This document shows, piece by piece, positions 25,511 to 34,302 of a DNA stretch of 64,000 nucleotides. Source of the stretch: Rufibacter glacialis (lineage in GTDB: Bacteria > Bacteroidota > Bacteroidia > Cytophagales > Hymenobacteraceae); NCBI RefSeq assembly GCF_008271745.1, contig NZ_VKKZ01000010.1, forward strand, positions 337,586-401,585. Reading direction: 5' to 3'. Below the pieces are notes generated by a model. It was not told where the DNA came from, did not search any database, and saw only the letters and a program-made list of their open reading frames with translations. Made by a program: the position numbers and the translations under genes. Positions within the stretch are counted from its first letter, which is position 1. Every line of letters starts with the position of its first letter.

Positions 25511-27589
25511 CTATTTATTAGGTTGACGCTGTTTGAACTTGATCACCAGCAGGGTTTGGTCGTCATGCAGGATGTCGCTGCTGAAGTCGTTGACATCGTT
25601 GATGATGGCGCTTTTGATGTCCTCGGCCTCTAGGTGGTAGGTTTGGGAGAGCATGTACTTCAGGCGCTCCTCGCCATACTCATCTTGCCGGGTGTTACGG
25701 GCTTCCACAATCCCATCGGTGTAGATGACCATCACGTCATTGGGGTTGTAGTCATAGTGCAGCCGGTGAATGCGCTTGGCGTAGGAGGGGTCTCTGATGA
25801 TGCCTAGCCCCAGACCCTCCGTCTGGAAATAGAACGTATCTTCCATCATAGAGTTGTAGTAAAGCGTATGGCAATGGCCCGCGCGGGCAAAAGAAACGCC
25901 TTGCATCTCATAATCAATGATGTATAGCGCAGAGGTGATAAACGAGGTGCGTTCCAGGCAACGGCTCAGGGCGCTGTTGGCCTGCACCATGAACTCATCT
26001 GGCAGTAAATCCTGCTGCATGAGCCCGTGGAAGATCCCTTTCATCTGGGCCATGTGGAACGCCGCCGAGATTCCTTTCCCAGACACGTCGCCAATGATGA
26101 TGGCAATCCGGGACTTGCTCAGTTGCAGGTAATCATAGAAGTCACCGCCTACTTCTTTGGCCGCCTGTGAGTATGTACTTATGTCAAACCAGGTGTCGGC
26201 GGGAAATGTTTTGGGGTTCAGGCGGTCCTGGACCAGGGTAGCAATCTTGAGTTCCTCTTTGTAGCGCTCGTTCTGCAACGATTCCTGCATGAGGCGCAGG
26301 TTCTCAATGGTGAGCACGGTCTGGTTCGCAAAGGATTGCACCACGCTCACCGTGTCTGGGTCAAAACCCTGCTCTACCTCCAGCAAAAGGTACAGGTAGC
26401 CGTAACGCCGCTTGGTAGAGAACAAGGGAACCACCAGCAAGGAAAGGTACGGGCTGTTGAGGCTCTTGAAGACAGGGTCCAGGTGCAGGTCTCCGTTTAG
26501 AAAGACGGTCTCAGCCGCTGATCTGTCCAGTTCCTGCGCCCGCATCAGCATTTCTTTCACCAGAGCCTGCACCTGCGCGTCTACGGGGTTTCCTGTGACC
26601 TGTGACGTGTCCAGATGCGTCTCGTCATTGATCTCCAGCCAGGCCGCGTCTGCCCCAGAGGCCTTGATAGCGCTCTCAAACAGCATGTTGTATACTTCTT
26701 CCTCACTCTGGCCTTGTTGTATGATGTGGCTCAGGCGTTGGAAGCTCAACAAGTCGGCGTTTTTCTGCTCAAAAACCCGGGAAGTAGGCAAACTGAAAAG
26801 GGCCACCAGCAAAGAAGCCAGCGCGTACAGCAGCACAAACGCCAGCGTGAGGAGGATAAACGGGTTGTCTGTATAGTCTACTACCAGGTCTGGGGAATCC
26901 GCGTAGCGGAAAAGGAAGTTCGCGAACAAGGTGCCGGAGGCCATGATGGCGGTCAGGAGCAGGATGCAGCCCCATTTCTTGTCCAGGGTCAGGAACGCGA
27001 CCCACCGCTGGTGCACGCTCAGGTACAGGCAGTAGGCCAGGAGCAAGGCCAGGTCCAGGATGAGGAAGATGTGGTTCATGTACTCCACATTGAACAAGGG
27101 CACCAACAGGGACAGGAACACCAGAATCTCAAACCACTTCCATTGGCTCTGGATGTCTTTGGTTTTGTGGTAGAGAATCAGTTGCCGCCAGGTGTAGAAC
27201 CCTTTGCCCAGGAAATAAACCAATAGCCCAAAGAGCACCTGGTAGAAGATGTCTAGCAGGTAGGGGCTGGTAAACCACCGTTGGTTCAGGTCTGGGTAGG
27301 CCACGTACAGTAACACGCACACATAAGCCCCCAAGCCCCCCTTTGCAAACAGAGACCACAGGGGGGCGGTGAATTCTGCGCTGCGCTGGACAGGCACATT
27401 TGTCCTATGGTACAGGAAAACCGAGAGGATGAAGATCACCGACAGCAGGTTGTTCAGGTAGGGGGCGGCCGCATTGGTTTCCCCTTCAAAGCCTTGGCGG
27501 GCCAGAAGCAAGACGTTCACCAACAGCAATACCCAGCTCACGCATCCGGAAAGAAAAGTTAACCGCTTGAATCTTGTGTCTAGGGGCAT
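25511..27589 (-). CDS. Membrane SpoIIE-type PP2C phosphatase with GAF domain
   Basis: The 692-residue protein has about seven or eight membrane segments in residues 10-265. A GAF domain follows (about 290-440; EEVYNMLFESAIKASGADAA), then a short coiled coil and a SpoIIE/RsbU PP2C domain (about 470-690). Its metal-binding acidic residues lie in AKEVGGDFYDYLQL, IIIGDVSGKGISAAFHMAQM and VMVIYTDGIVEARN. It should dephosphorylate the STAS protein encoded next to it in response to a membrane or small-molecule signal, activating the switch. It is the first gene of a three-gene operon. Confidence 0.94.
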   Translation of the reverse strand: MPLDTRFKRLTFLSGCVSWVLLLVNVLLLARQGFEGETNAAAPYLNNLLSVIFILSVFLYHRTNVPVQRSAEFTAPLWSLFAKGGLGAYVCVLLYVAYPDLNQRWFTSPYLLDIFYQVLFGLLVYFLGKGFYTWRQLILYHKTKDIQSQWKWFEILVFLSLLVPLFNVEYMNHIFLILDLALLLAYCLYLSVHQRWVAFLTLDKKWGCILLLTAIMASGTLFANFLFRYADSPDLVVDYTDNPFILLTLAFVLLYALASLLVALFSLPTSRVFEQKNADLLSFQRLSHIIQQGQSEEEVYNMLFESAIKASGADAAWLEINDETHLDTSQVTGNPVDAQVQALVKEMLMRAQELDRSAAETVFLNGDLHLDPVFKSLNSPYLSLLVVPLFSTKRRYGYLYLLLEVEQGFDPDTVSVVQSFANQTVLTIENLRLMQESLQNERYKEELKIATLVQDRLNPKTFPADTWFDISTYSQAAKEVGGDFYDYLQLSKSRIAIIIGDVSGKGISAAFHMAQMKGIFHGLMQQDLLPDEFMVQANSALSRCLERTSFITSALYIIDYEMQGVSFARAGHCHTLYYNSMMEDTFYFQTEGLGLGIIRDPSYAKRIHRLHYDYNPNDVMVIYTDGIVEARNTRQDEYGEERLKYMLSQTYHLEAEDIKSAIINDVNDFSSDILHDDQTLLVIKFKQRQPNK

Positions 27590-28049
27590 TGGAGGGAGGG
27601 CCGGCTGAGGTTGGCTGTATGGCAGATTTGGGTGGATACGAGATTTTTTTTAAAAGTAGTTAAAAAAAAGTAATCTTCTTCAAGCCAGGCCGCTCTCCGG
27701 TTCTGCCGGGAGCCTAAGTGGCTGGTGAAGAGAATCTAGCTTTTCAATTCCATGGCGTGTCTCCTTTACGCAATAGCGGAAACATATATAGGGAACGCTA
27801 AATCTTATGCAATAATTCATGGCCAAACCAGAGAAAGAGTGTCTGCAGCTGAAAGGTGATGGCTAAAAATAAGTAACCTCTTGTTTATAAGTAGCTTGTA
27901 AGGGTGACTGATGCAAGAGGATTTTTCATTTTTTTCTGGTGAGACTGGAGCGGCTGTAAACAAACATGCCCTGCCCTTAGAGATCCAAAGGCAGAGCATG
28001 ACATGGGGTTTCCGTAAATTAGTTGGCTGGTGAGGCCTTTATAGAATGC
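27590..28049. other. Gap between the switch operon and guaB, no gene seen
   Basis: Apart from a guaB terminator hairpin at 27965-28000 this 460-base gap holds no convincing ORF. An A/T-rich stretch at 27644-27672 upstream of the phosphatase gene may be its promoter region, but no consensus TAnnTTTG was found. Confidence 0.4.
27965..28000 (-). terminator. Terminator of guaB
   Basis: The stem CATGC-C-CTGCC/GGCAG-A-GCATG has one internal mismatch. On the minus strand it is followed by TTTGTTT. It lies 50 bases after the guaB stop. Confidence 0.6.
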
Positions 28050-29531
28050 TTAGCGGCTGTAGTTAGGGGCCTCGCGGGTGATCTGCACATCATGCGGATG
28101 GCTTTCACGCAGACCAGCCCCGGTGATCTTCACCATTTTGGCTTTTTTCAGGGTCTCAATGTCCGGAGCGCCGCAATAGCCCATGCCGGCCTTGAGGCCA
28201 CCTACCAGTTGGTACAACACCTCGCCGGCCAGGCCTTTGTACGGCACACGGCCCACAATGCCTTCGGGTACCAGTTTCTTCACGTCGTCCTCGGCATCCT
28301 GGAAGTAGCGGTCCTTAGAGCCTTCGCCCATGGCCTCAATAGAGCCCATGCCGCGGTAGGTCTTGAATTTACGGCCTTCGTAGATCTGCATGTCACCGGG
28401 GGCTTCCTCAGTACCGGCCAGCAAAGACCCGATCATGATGGTGCTGGCGCCGCCCGCAATGGCTTTGACCACGTCACCGGAGAACTTGATGCCGCCGTCG
28501 GCGATCACGGGAACGCCCGTGCCTTCCAGGCCTTTCACGGCTTCCATGACCGCTGAAAGTTGGGGGACGCCAATACCGGCAATGATACGGGTGGTGCAGA
28601 TGGAACCAGGACCTACGCCCACTTTCACGGCATCAGCGCCCGAGTTGGCCAGGGCCCGGGCCCCTTCGGCGGTAGCCACGTTGCCGGCAATCAGGTCAAT
28701 GTTGGGGAACGCGTCTTTGATGCGGCGTACGGCGTCCATGACTCCTTTGGAGTGGCCATGGGCGGTGTCTACGCTGATCACGTCCACGCCCGCCTCTACC
28801 AGGGCACCTACGCGGTCCAGCACATCGGGGGTCACCCCCACGGCGGCACCTACGCGCAACCGCCCGAACTCGTCTTTGCAAGCATACGGACGGTGTTTTC
28901 TTTTCAGGATGTCTTTATAAGTGATGAGGCCCACCAGGACTCCGTGGTCATCTACCACCGGCAGCTTCTCAATCTTGTATTCCTGCAAGATGTCTTCGGC
29001 CTTGTCCAGTTCAATGCCTTTAGGGGCGGTCACCAGGCGGTCTTTGGTCATGATCTCAGAGACCTTCACCGAGAAGTTCTTCTCAAAGCGGAGGTCGCGG
29101 TTGGTGATGATGCCCACCAGTTTCTTCTGATCGTTCACGATAGGAATGCCACCTATCTTGTGTTCCTTCATGATCTGGATGGCTTCCCCCAGGGTGGCAT
29201 GCTCATTGAGGGTCACGGGGTCCAGGATCATGCCACTCTCTGAGCGTTTCACCTTGCGCACCTGTTCGGCCTGCTGCTTGATGCTCATGTTTTTGTGGAT
29301 GAAGCCAATGCCCCCTTCCTGCGCCATGGCAATGGCCATGTCCGCCTCGGTCACGGTATCCATGGCCGCCGAGATAAGCGGGATGTTTACTCTGATGTTG
29401 CGGGTAAGTTGGGTGGAAGTATTGGTGTCTTTGGGAAGTACCTCAGAATAAGCGGGTAATAATAAGACGTCGTCGTAAGTCAGGGCTTCGAACAACAGAT
29501 TAGGAGCGTGAGACTGCATAGCAAATAGCAT
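28050..29531 (-). CDS. guaB: Inosine-5'-monophosphate dehydrogenase
   Basis: The 493-residue protein (or 489 from ATG 29519) has [20 protein letters not shown], two CBS domains inserted at about residues 100-220 ([34 protein letters not shown]) and the catalytic Cys in [19 protein letters not shown]. The flap and IMP-binding motifs are [18 protein letters not shown] and [11 protein letters not shown]. It oxidises IMP to XMP with NAD+, the committed step to GMP. It is transcribed alone. TAACTTTA at 29549-29556 is a near-consensus -7 box. Confidence 0.97.
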   Translation of the reverse strand: MLFAMQSHAPNLLFEALTYDDVLLLPAYSEVLPKDTNTSTQLTRNIRVNIPLISAAMDTVTEADMAIAMAQEGGIGFIHKNMSIKQQAEQVRKVKRSESGMILDPVTLNEHATLGEAIQIMKEHKIGGIPIVNDQKKLVGIITNRDLRFEKNFSVKVSEIMTKDRLVTAPKGIELDKAEDILQEYKIEKLPVVDDHGVLVGLITYKDILKRKHRPYACKDEFGRLRVGAAVGVTPDVLDRVGALVEAGVDVISVDTAHGHSKGVMDAVRRIKDAFPNIDLIAGNVATAEGARALANSGADAVKVGVGPGSICTTRIIAGIGVPQLSAVMEAVKGLEGTGVPVIADGGIKFSGDVVKAIAGGASTIMIGSLLAGTEEAPGDMQIYEGRKFKTYRGMGSIEAMGEGSKDRYFQDAEDDVKKLVPEGIVGRVPYKGLAGEVLYQLVGGLKAGMGYCGAPDIETLKKAKMVKITGAGLRESHPHDVQITREAPNYSR

Positions 29532-29679
29532 GTATGGTATTTGCCACGTAAAGTTAAGGGAAAAATTGAAAAACCTATAGTTTCTGGGGTATTTATAGAA
29601 AATCAGCCTTGTAACGGGAGCAGGGCTTTGGGTTTATCTTAGGCTGGCAAGCTTGTATTTTTTCGGGAGCCAACCGTTT

Positions 29680-30190
29680 ACAGTTGCTGACAGAATTCGT
29701 GCATGCCTTATGCCGTTGCTGGCGTAGTGGCGAGTATTGGCACAGACCCTTATGCTCCCTTGTTCGCCGTAGTTGGTGTTCTCACCAACAACCAAAACTG
29801 CGTCTCCCAGCCGCTTGTTTCACATGTGGCTGTTCTGTGCACGCCTTTTGCCGTTGCTGGCGTAGCGGCCGGGTGATGCGAGGCCCTTATACTTGGCCTT
29901 TCCATAGTTGCCCTCCGAGCGCTCACGGCCGCGAGGCCCCGTCTTCCCCTCTCGCACTGCCCTTTCGGCCTGTACTGTCCTTTTCTTTTAGTAATCGTCT
30001 ATCTAGGGCCAAAAGCGAGGCGCGCTCGGGAAAGACTGGAACAGGGGAAAGTCGCATAGACCCTGAGGAGAACCCTGTAGAGACAATGGCACCGCCTTGT
30101 CTCCCACGCATTGCTTGTCTCCAACCGCCCCATAACGCCCGCTCAAAAGGCCTCGTAGTGTGCGCAGCTCCTACGAGTGTCTGAGCTCAT
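29680..30190. repeat. Repeat mosaic between guaB and the rhodanese gene
   Basis: This roughly 500-base stretch has no credible gene but several repeat modules. GCATGCCTTATGCCGTTGCT at 29701 recurs as GCACGCCTTTTGCCGTTGCT at 29839, each followed by GGCGTAG and a later CCCTTAT. A palindrome GTTGGTG-TTCT-CACCAAC lies at 29772-29789. A hairpin GAGACAA/TTGTCTC lies near 30079-30102, and a 46-bp module at 30138-30183 is shared with 50249-50294. It may be a nest of REP-like elements or a structured non-coding RNA. Confidence 0.6.
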
Positions 30191-30192
30191 GT

Positions 30193-30229
30193 CAATTCAG
30201 GGCTGTTTTCAGCAAAACAGAACCAAAGC
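30193..30229. repeat. Degenerate dispersed palindrome
   Basis: The core GGCTGTTTTCAGCAAAACAG is clear, while the outer arms CAATTCAG and AACCAAAGC are diverged. It ends 9 bases from the rhodanese gene's 3' end. Confidence 0.45.
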
Positions 30230-30237
30230 TTACTTCC

Positions 30238-30558
30238 CTAATACACCGGAAAAGCCGGGTCTACCTCCAGGGCCCAAGCGTGCACACCGCCTTTCAGATT
30301 CAGGAGGTTGGTGAAGCCGTGGCGTTGCTGCAAAAACAGGAGGGCCTGGGCGCTTCTGAAGCCGTGGTGGCAGATCAGCACGGTGGTTTTCTCCTTGTCC
30401 AGGGAGGCGGCTTTCTTAGGAAGGTCTGCCAGCGGGATCAGCTCGCCGCCCAGGTGACAGATGGCCCATTCCTGCGGCTCACGCACGTCAATGAGTTGTA
30501 AGGGCTCCTGGCGGTCCAGGCGTTCTTTGAGTTGGGTGGGTGTGATCTCTGGGAGCAT
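30238..30558 (-). CDS. Single-domain rhodanese-like sulfurtransferase
   Basis: I start at ATG 30558 (MLPEITPTQLKERLDRQEPL), because codons upstream overlap a promoter-like box and do not match the family. The 106-residue protein has LIDVREPQEWAICHLGGELI and the active loop VLICHHGFRSAQA, with the catalytic Cys in CxxGxRS form, then LKGGVHAW at the end. It is a complete GlpE-like rhodanese that transfers sulfane sulfur to an acceptor such as thioredoxin or cyanide. It is transcribed divergently from pnuC. Confidence 0.92.
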   Translation of the reverse strand: MLPEITPTQLKERLDRQEPLQLIDVREPQEWAICHLGGELIPLADLPKKAASLDKEKTTVLICHHGFRSAQALLFLQQRHGFTNLLNLKGGVHAWALEVDPAFPVY

Positions 30559-30605
30559 AGGGCAAAGGTACACTGAAATTTTTACCCAAAACCCAGGGCC
30601 AGGGC

Positions 30606-30634
30606 TTGAACCCACCGTGAAGCTTCTATTTTTG
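30606..30634 (+). promoter_or_regulatory. Promoter of pnuC
   Basis: TTG at 30606-30608, an 18-base spacer and TATTTTTG at 30627-30634. The pnuC ATG is 84 bases downstream, with a palindrome copy in the leader. A TACCTTTG box on the opposite strand at 30563-30570 probably serves the rhodanese gene, only 4 bases before its ATG. Confidence 0.6.
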
Positions 30635-30654
30635 TGGCCGTTACCTTCGCGGTT

Positions 30655-30698
30655 CGCTGTTTCAGGGGCCTATTTTTAAAAAGCCCGCCAAAACAGCG
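30655..30698. repeat. Dispersed palindrome in the pnuC leader
   Basis: CGCTGTTTCAGGGGCC and GCCAAAACAGCG pair as arms around TATTTTTAAAAAG. It lies between the pnuC promoter and its start codon, so it would form a hairpin in the 5' leader of the mRNA. Confidence 0.7.
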
Positions 30699-30718
30699 AA
30701 GGCGGCAATTTCTTTTCT

Positions 30719-31330
30719 ATGGACTTTCTCTCCCCCAGCCAATGGGATCTGGATACCATCACGGAAGTGGTAGGTGTTGTGACCGGTTTGCTGTGCGTGT
30801 GGCTGGCCGCCAGGCAGAACATCTGGACCTTCCCCACCGCGCTCATCAGCGTTACCTTGTACATTGTCATCTTCTACGAGGCCCGCCTCTACGCCGACAT
30901 GGGGCTGCAGGTCATGTTCGCCGGGCTCAACTTCTATGGCTGGTACCTGTGGCTCTACAAAGGGAACCAACGCGAGGAACGTCCGGTTACCCGCACCACA
31001 CGGCGGCAGTGGGCCTACCTGTTGGTGTTCGTGCCGCTGTTTACCGTGGGCCTGGGCACTTTCCTGCACCAGAACACAGACGCCGACTTAGCCTTTTGGG
31101 ATGCCGGCACTACAGCCGTCAGCCTGGGCGCGCAATGGCTCATGAGCCGGAAAAAACTGGAGAACTGGCTTATCTGGATTGTGGTGGATGCCGTGTATGT
31201 GCCCATCTATCTCTATAAAGAGTTGTACCCTACCGCCGGCCTGTATTTCCTGTACCTGGGCCTGGCCTGGTGGGGCTATCTTGACTGGAAGAAAAGCATG
31301 GCCAACCCTTCTCAGGAGATAGCCGTCTAG
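30719..31330 (+). CDS. pnuC: Nicotinamide riboside transporter PnuC
   Basis: The 203-residue integral membrane protein has about seven hydrophobic helices. It has PnuC hallmarks such as WTFPTALISVTLYIVIFYEA, NFYGWYLWLYKG and WLIWIVVDAVYVPIYLYKEL. PnuC imports nicotinamide riboside by facilitated diffusion, and uptake is driven by phosphorylation in the cytosol. The matching NadR-like kinase is encoded about 2.4 kb downstream on the same strand. Length is typical for the Bacteroidota form. Confidence 0.93.
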   Translation: MDFLSPSQWDLDTITEVVGVVTGLLCVWLAARQNIWTFPTALISVTLYIVIFYEARLYADMGLQVMFAGLNFYGWYLWLYKGNQREERPVTRTTRRQWAYLLVFVPLFTVGLGTFLHQNTDADLAFWDAGTTAVSLGAQWLMSRKKLENWLIWIVVDAVYVPIYLYKELYPTAGLYFLYLGLAWWGYLDWKKSMANPSQEIAV

Positions 31331-31811
31331 CAGGGGAGTAAGGAGGAGAAGCGGGAGCGAATGTTGGGCAGGACAAGAACATATAGTCCTGAGGTGCCTA
31401 CGCATACTGAATTCCGCCATTATAGCTGCCTGTGGTGCCGGGCCTTTTGCCTGGCCTGCTAGCTTCCCGCTCCTGTTGTTTCTGTCTTACCTCAATTTTC
31501 CCAAGCTAACCCTTCTCTCAGGAACCTGTGGCTGGCAGCGGTTCTTACTGCCGCCGACCGTGGTGTAATCTATGGTGCGGTACCTGAAAAGCATGACCTT
31601 TGGGTAGCCTGGAAACTGGTCTGGGCGTTGGCTAACTTTAGGAAGGAGAAGGGGTTAGAAGTAATCCTGCTTTTCCTTTTCCGGGGCTTGATTGGTGGTG
31701 GGTGCTTGAGGTGACTGGGGCTGCTCAAAAAAAATGCCTGCCAGAGGAAACCCTTTGCCGTTTCTCACGATATGCAGAGGATTACTTTCTCACCTCTACA
31801 ATGATTGGCAT
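31331..31811. other. Gap between pnuC and the PAP2 gene, nothing recognised
   Basis: This 481-base region has no credible ORF or strong terminator. A TAACTTTA near 31633-31640 is a weak -7 candidate for the PAP2 gene, without a TTG at proper distance. Confidence 0.35.
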
Positions 31812-32681
31812 ATGAAAAACCTAGTACGTATTTGGCTTGCCCTTACCATGTGTTTCGGCCTGACTTCGCAGGAACTCATGGCCCAGGAAGCAGATTCCCT
31901 GAAGAAGTACCAGACTCCGGTAGTAGCAGCAGATACCTTAAAAAAATACCAGGATTCAGTTACCACTCCTGGAAAACAGCCTTTTTTCAAATCAAAGGCC
32001 TTCAGAGCCACCATTATCCCTACCATCTTGATCGCGTACGGGTTAAGTACTATCAAAGACAACGGTATTTACAGCAGCTATGACGCCAAAAGAGACATCC
32101 AGCGGCATTTCCCTAATTTCCAGACCAAGATTGACAACCCGCTGCTCATAGCCCCTTATGTGGAACTGGCCGCCGCCAACCTCTTCAACATAAAGTCTAA
32201 CAATGATTTCCTGAATACCTCCATTCTGATCTTGAAGGCCGAGGCCATTTTCGCCATCACCGTTTTTGGGATAAAACGGGTATCTAACCAGGAGCGGCCC
32301 AACGGCGAAAACTTTGAATCCATGCCTTCTGGCCATACGGCCCAGGCCTTTCTGGCGGCCTCCATTTTAAACTCAGAGTTGAAGCACAAGAGTCCGTGGT
32401 ACGGGATAGGGGCTTACACCATTGCCACCAGCGTGGGAGCGTTCAGGATGCTGAACAACAAGCACTGGCAGTCTGATGTGTTTGTGGGTGCGGGTATTGG
32501 TATGTTGTCTTCGCACTTGGCGTACCTTTCGCACCGTAACCGCTGGGGCCGGAAACCATCCATTGTACAATTGTCACCTACCTACATTTACGGGGTGCCT
32601 GGCTTCGCTTTCAGCATGAACTTAGATGATTACCGAAACCGGAAAAGAAGTACCCATATCTACCAGGGTGAACTGAATTAA
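31812..32681 (+). CDS. Exported PAP2-family phosphatase
   Basis: ATG 31812 gives a signal peptide (MKNLVRIWLALTMCFGL, cut after MAQ); the longer frame from 31734 has no such start. The 289-residue protein carries the three PAP2 motifs: KRVSNQERPNG (K-x6-RP), ESMPSGHTAQAF (PSGH) and RMLNNKHWQSD (R-x5-H-x3-D). It should dephosphorylate a lipid phosphate or undecaprenyl-type substrate in the envelope. Residues 20-50 contain a short imperfect repeat, DSLKKYQ/DTLKKYQ. A terminator follows at 32733-32772. Confidence 0.9.
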   Translation: MKNLVRIWLALTMCFGLTSQELMAQEADSLKKYQTPVVAADTLKKYQDSVTTPGKQPFFKSKAFRATIIPTILIAYGLSTIKDNGIYSSYDAKRDIQRHFPNFQTKIDNPLLIAPYVELAAANLFNIKSNNDFLNTSILILKAEAIFAITVFGIKRVSNQERPNGENFESMPSGHTAQAFLAASILNSELKHKSPWYGIGAYTIATSVGAFRMLNNKHWQSDVFVGAGIGMLSSHLAYLSHRNRWGRKPSIVQLSPTYIYGVPGFAFSMNLDDYRNRKRSTHIYQGELN

Positions 32682-32732
32682 CCTTTCTTTCAGCTATACA
32701 GAGGGAAGTACGCGGCCTCTGCCAGCAAACGC

Positions 32733-32772
32733 AGAAGAGAGACCTTGGATATAAGCCAGAGGTCTCTCTTTT
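32733..32772 (+). terminator. Terminator of the PAP2 gene
   Basis: The stem AGAGAGACC/GGTCTCTCT with a 16-base loop is followed by TTTT, about 52 bases after the stop codon. A half palindrome copy lies nearby at about 32795-32829. Confidence 0.8.
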
Positions 32773-32926
32773 ACGTTTATGGCCCGTTCCCTTCTCAAGG
32801 TATTTTCAGAAAAAGAGGCTGAAAAAAGGCTGACCATTTGGAGGTTGACCGTCTTCCATAGTTGATTTGCGGGATAACCTAGCCTGCATCTAGCCATAAA
32901 ACCGACGCCTGTCTTATAACCTGCCT

Positions 32927-33682
32927 ATGAAAAAGCTGCTCTCTTTGTGCCTCTTGCTCTCTTTTTTCACCTTTTCAGAGACTTTTGCCCAGAACAACCG
33001 GCGGCATGACACCAACTACAACGGCTGGTTCATGTATTTCGGCACCCACAAACTCACTGATAAGTGGGGCCTGCACACTGAGTTCCAGCTGCGGCGCTAC
33101 CAGGTGGTTTCCCATCCCCAACAGTTCCTGCCCCGGGTAGCGCTGACCTACAGCCTCTCAGACCGGGCCTCGGTGGCGGCGGGCTACGCCTACGTGCGCA
33201 CCTACCCCTACGGCGACAACCCCGCCCGTGAGGCCTTCCCCGAGCAGCGCACCTACCAGCAACTGCAGCTCAGAGACCAACAGGGCATTTTTATCCTGCA
33301 GCACCGGTTCAGGCTGGAGCAACGCTGGATCAAATTCCCCGGGGCGGAAGACTATACCTACCTGAACCGCGCGCGCTACCAGTTCAGGGCCACCCTTCCG
33401 CTGCAAGGGGCCACCTTGGAAGACAAAGAGTTTTATCTGGGGCTGTATGACGAGGTGTTCGTGAATTTCGGGCCCAATGTGACCCAGAATATCTTTGATC
33501 AGAACCGGGCTTATGCCGCGGTGGGCTACCGTTTCCACAAAGACGCCACCCTGGAGGTAGGCTACCTGCACCAGCACGTGGCGCAGCGCAACGGCATCTG
33601 GTTTGAGAGCAACCACACCCTACAGGTAGGCCTCACCTATAACCTTGACTTCCGGAAGAAGAACCCCGCTCCGCAGGAATAG
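32927..33682 (+). CDS. DUF2490 outer-membrane protein
   Basis: The 251-residue protein has a signal peptide (MKKLLSLCLLLSFFTFSETF, AQ). It then has a beta-barrel pattern with GWFMYFGTHKLTDKWGLHTE and FQLRRYQVV, DRASVAAGYAYVRTYPYGDN and EQRWIKF near the middle, and a final strand HTLQVGLTYNLDFRK. DUF2490 proteins are predicted outer-membrane barrels of unknown role. Length fits. A close-to-consensus palindrome lies 35 bases after the stop, before the NadR-like kinase. Confidence 0.88.
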   Translation: MKKLLSLCLLLSFFTFSETFAQNNRRHDTNYNGWFMYFGTHKLTDKWGLHTEFQLRRYQVVSHPQQFLPRVALTYSLSDRASVAAGYAYVRTYPYGDNPAREAFPEQRTYQQLQLRDQQGIFILQHRFRLEQRWIKFPGAEDYTYLNRARYQFRATLPLQGATLEDKEFYLGLYDEVFVNFGPNVTQNIFDQNRAYAAVGYRFHKDATLEVGYLHQHVAQRNGIWFESNHTLQVGLTYNLDFRKKNPAPQE

Positions 33683-33717
33683 CCCGCCTTAAATTCTGTA
33701 CCTTGCCCGCAGATTCC

Positions 33718-33754
33718 CGTTTGGGGGCCGTTTCTTGAAAACAGGCCTGGAACG
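33718..33754. repeat. Dispersed palindrome, near-consensus copy
   Basis: CGTTTGGGGGCCGTTTC and TTGAAAACAGGCCTGGAACG give 37 bp, extended by CC/GG on both sides to 33716-33756. It lies between the DUF2490 gene and the kinase gene and ends next to the kinase's possible TTG start. Confidence 0.85.
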
Positions 33755-33756
33755 GG

Positions 33757-34293
33757 TTGGCTTTAAAGAACAGTTCCTTGGTTAAAATAGCGATCACCGG
33801 ACCAGAGAGTACCGGCAAGTCTACCCTGGCGGCGCAATTGGCCCAGCATTACGGCGCGCCCTGGGTACCGGAATACGCCCGCACCTTTCTGGATGGGTTG
33901 GGCCGTCCGTATGAAGCCCCAGACCTGGAGACTATTGCCCAGGGGCAGTTGGCGCTCTGGCAGGAGGAGGAGGCGAAGAACCCGCCCTTGCTCTTCCTGG
34001 ACACCGAGCTGCTGGTGCTCAAGATCTGGTCTGAGCACGCGTACGGCTTCTGCCCATCGTTCATTCAGCAGGAGCTGCGGCGGCAAGCCTGCGATCTGTA
34101 CCTGCTGCTGGACATAGATTTGCCCTGGCAACCGGACCCGCAGCGCGAGCATCCGCATTTGCGCCAGTTCTTCTATGACTGGTACAAGCGCGAACTGGAA
34201 CAGATGGGCGCGCCCTTCGTAGAGATTTCCGGCAGTGCCGCGGTCCGCTTACAGAAAGCCCTGGAAGCCGTAGAAACCGTCTATCACCCTTAA
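33757..34293 (+). CDS. NadR-type nicotinamide riboside kinase (AAA ATPase)
   Basis: The frame has TTG codons at 33757 and 33778 and no ATG before the P-loop; 33778 (MVKIAITGPESTGKST) fits homologues better. The 178-residue protein has Walker A GPESTGKSTLAAQLA, VPEYARTFLDGLGRPYE, LLFLDTELLVLKIWSEHAYG and LYLLLDIDLPWQPDPQREHP. These match the C-terminal ribosylnicotinamide-kinase domain of NadR, without the NMN adenylyltransferase or repressor domains. It should convert imported nicotinamide riboside to NMN, working with PnuC. The epimerase gene follows after 9 bases. Confidence 0.87.
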   Translation: MALKNSSLVKIAITGPESTGKSTLAAQLAQHYGAPWVPEYARTFLDGLGRPYEAPDLETIAQGQLALWQEEEAKNPPLLFLDTELLVLKIWSEHAYGFCPSFIQQELRRQACDLYLLLDIDLPWQPDPQREHPHLRQFFYDWYKRELEQMGAPFVEISGSAAVRLQKALEAVETVYHP

Positions 34294-34302
34294 CCTCCTC
34301 TC

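Noticed and set aside
29684..30184. 166-codon plus-strand frame in the guaB-rhodanese gap
   Set aside because: It has a Cys/Arg/Pro/Ser-rich composition, runs through direct repeats and palindromes, and matches no domain. It is better explained as repeat DNA.
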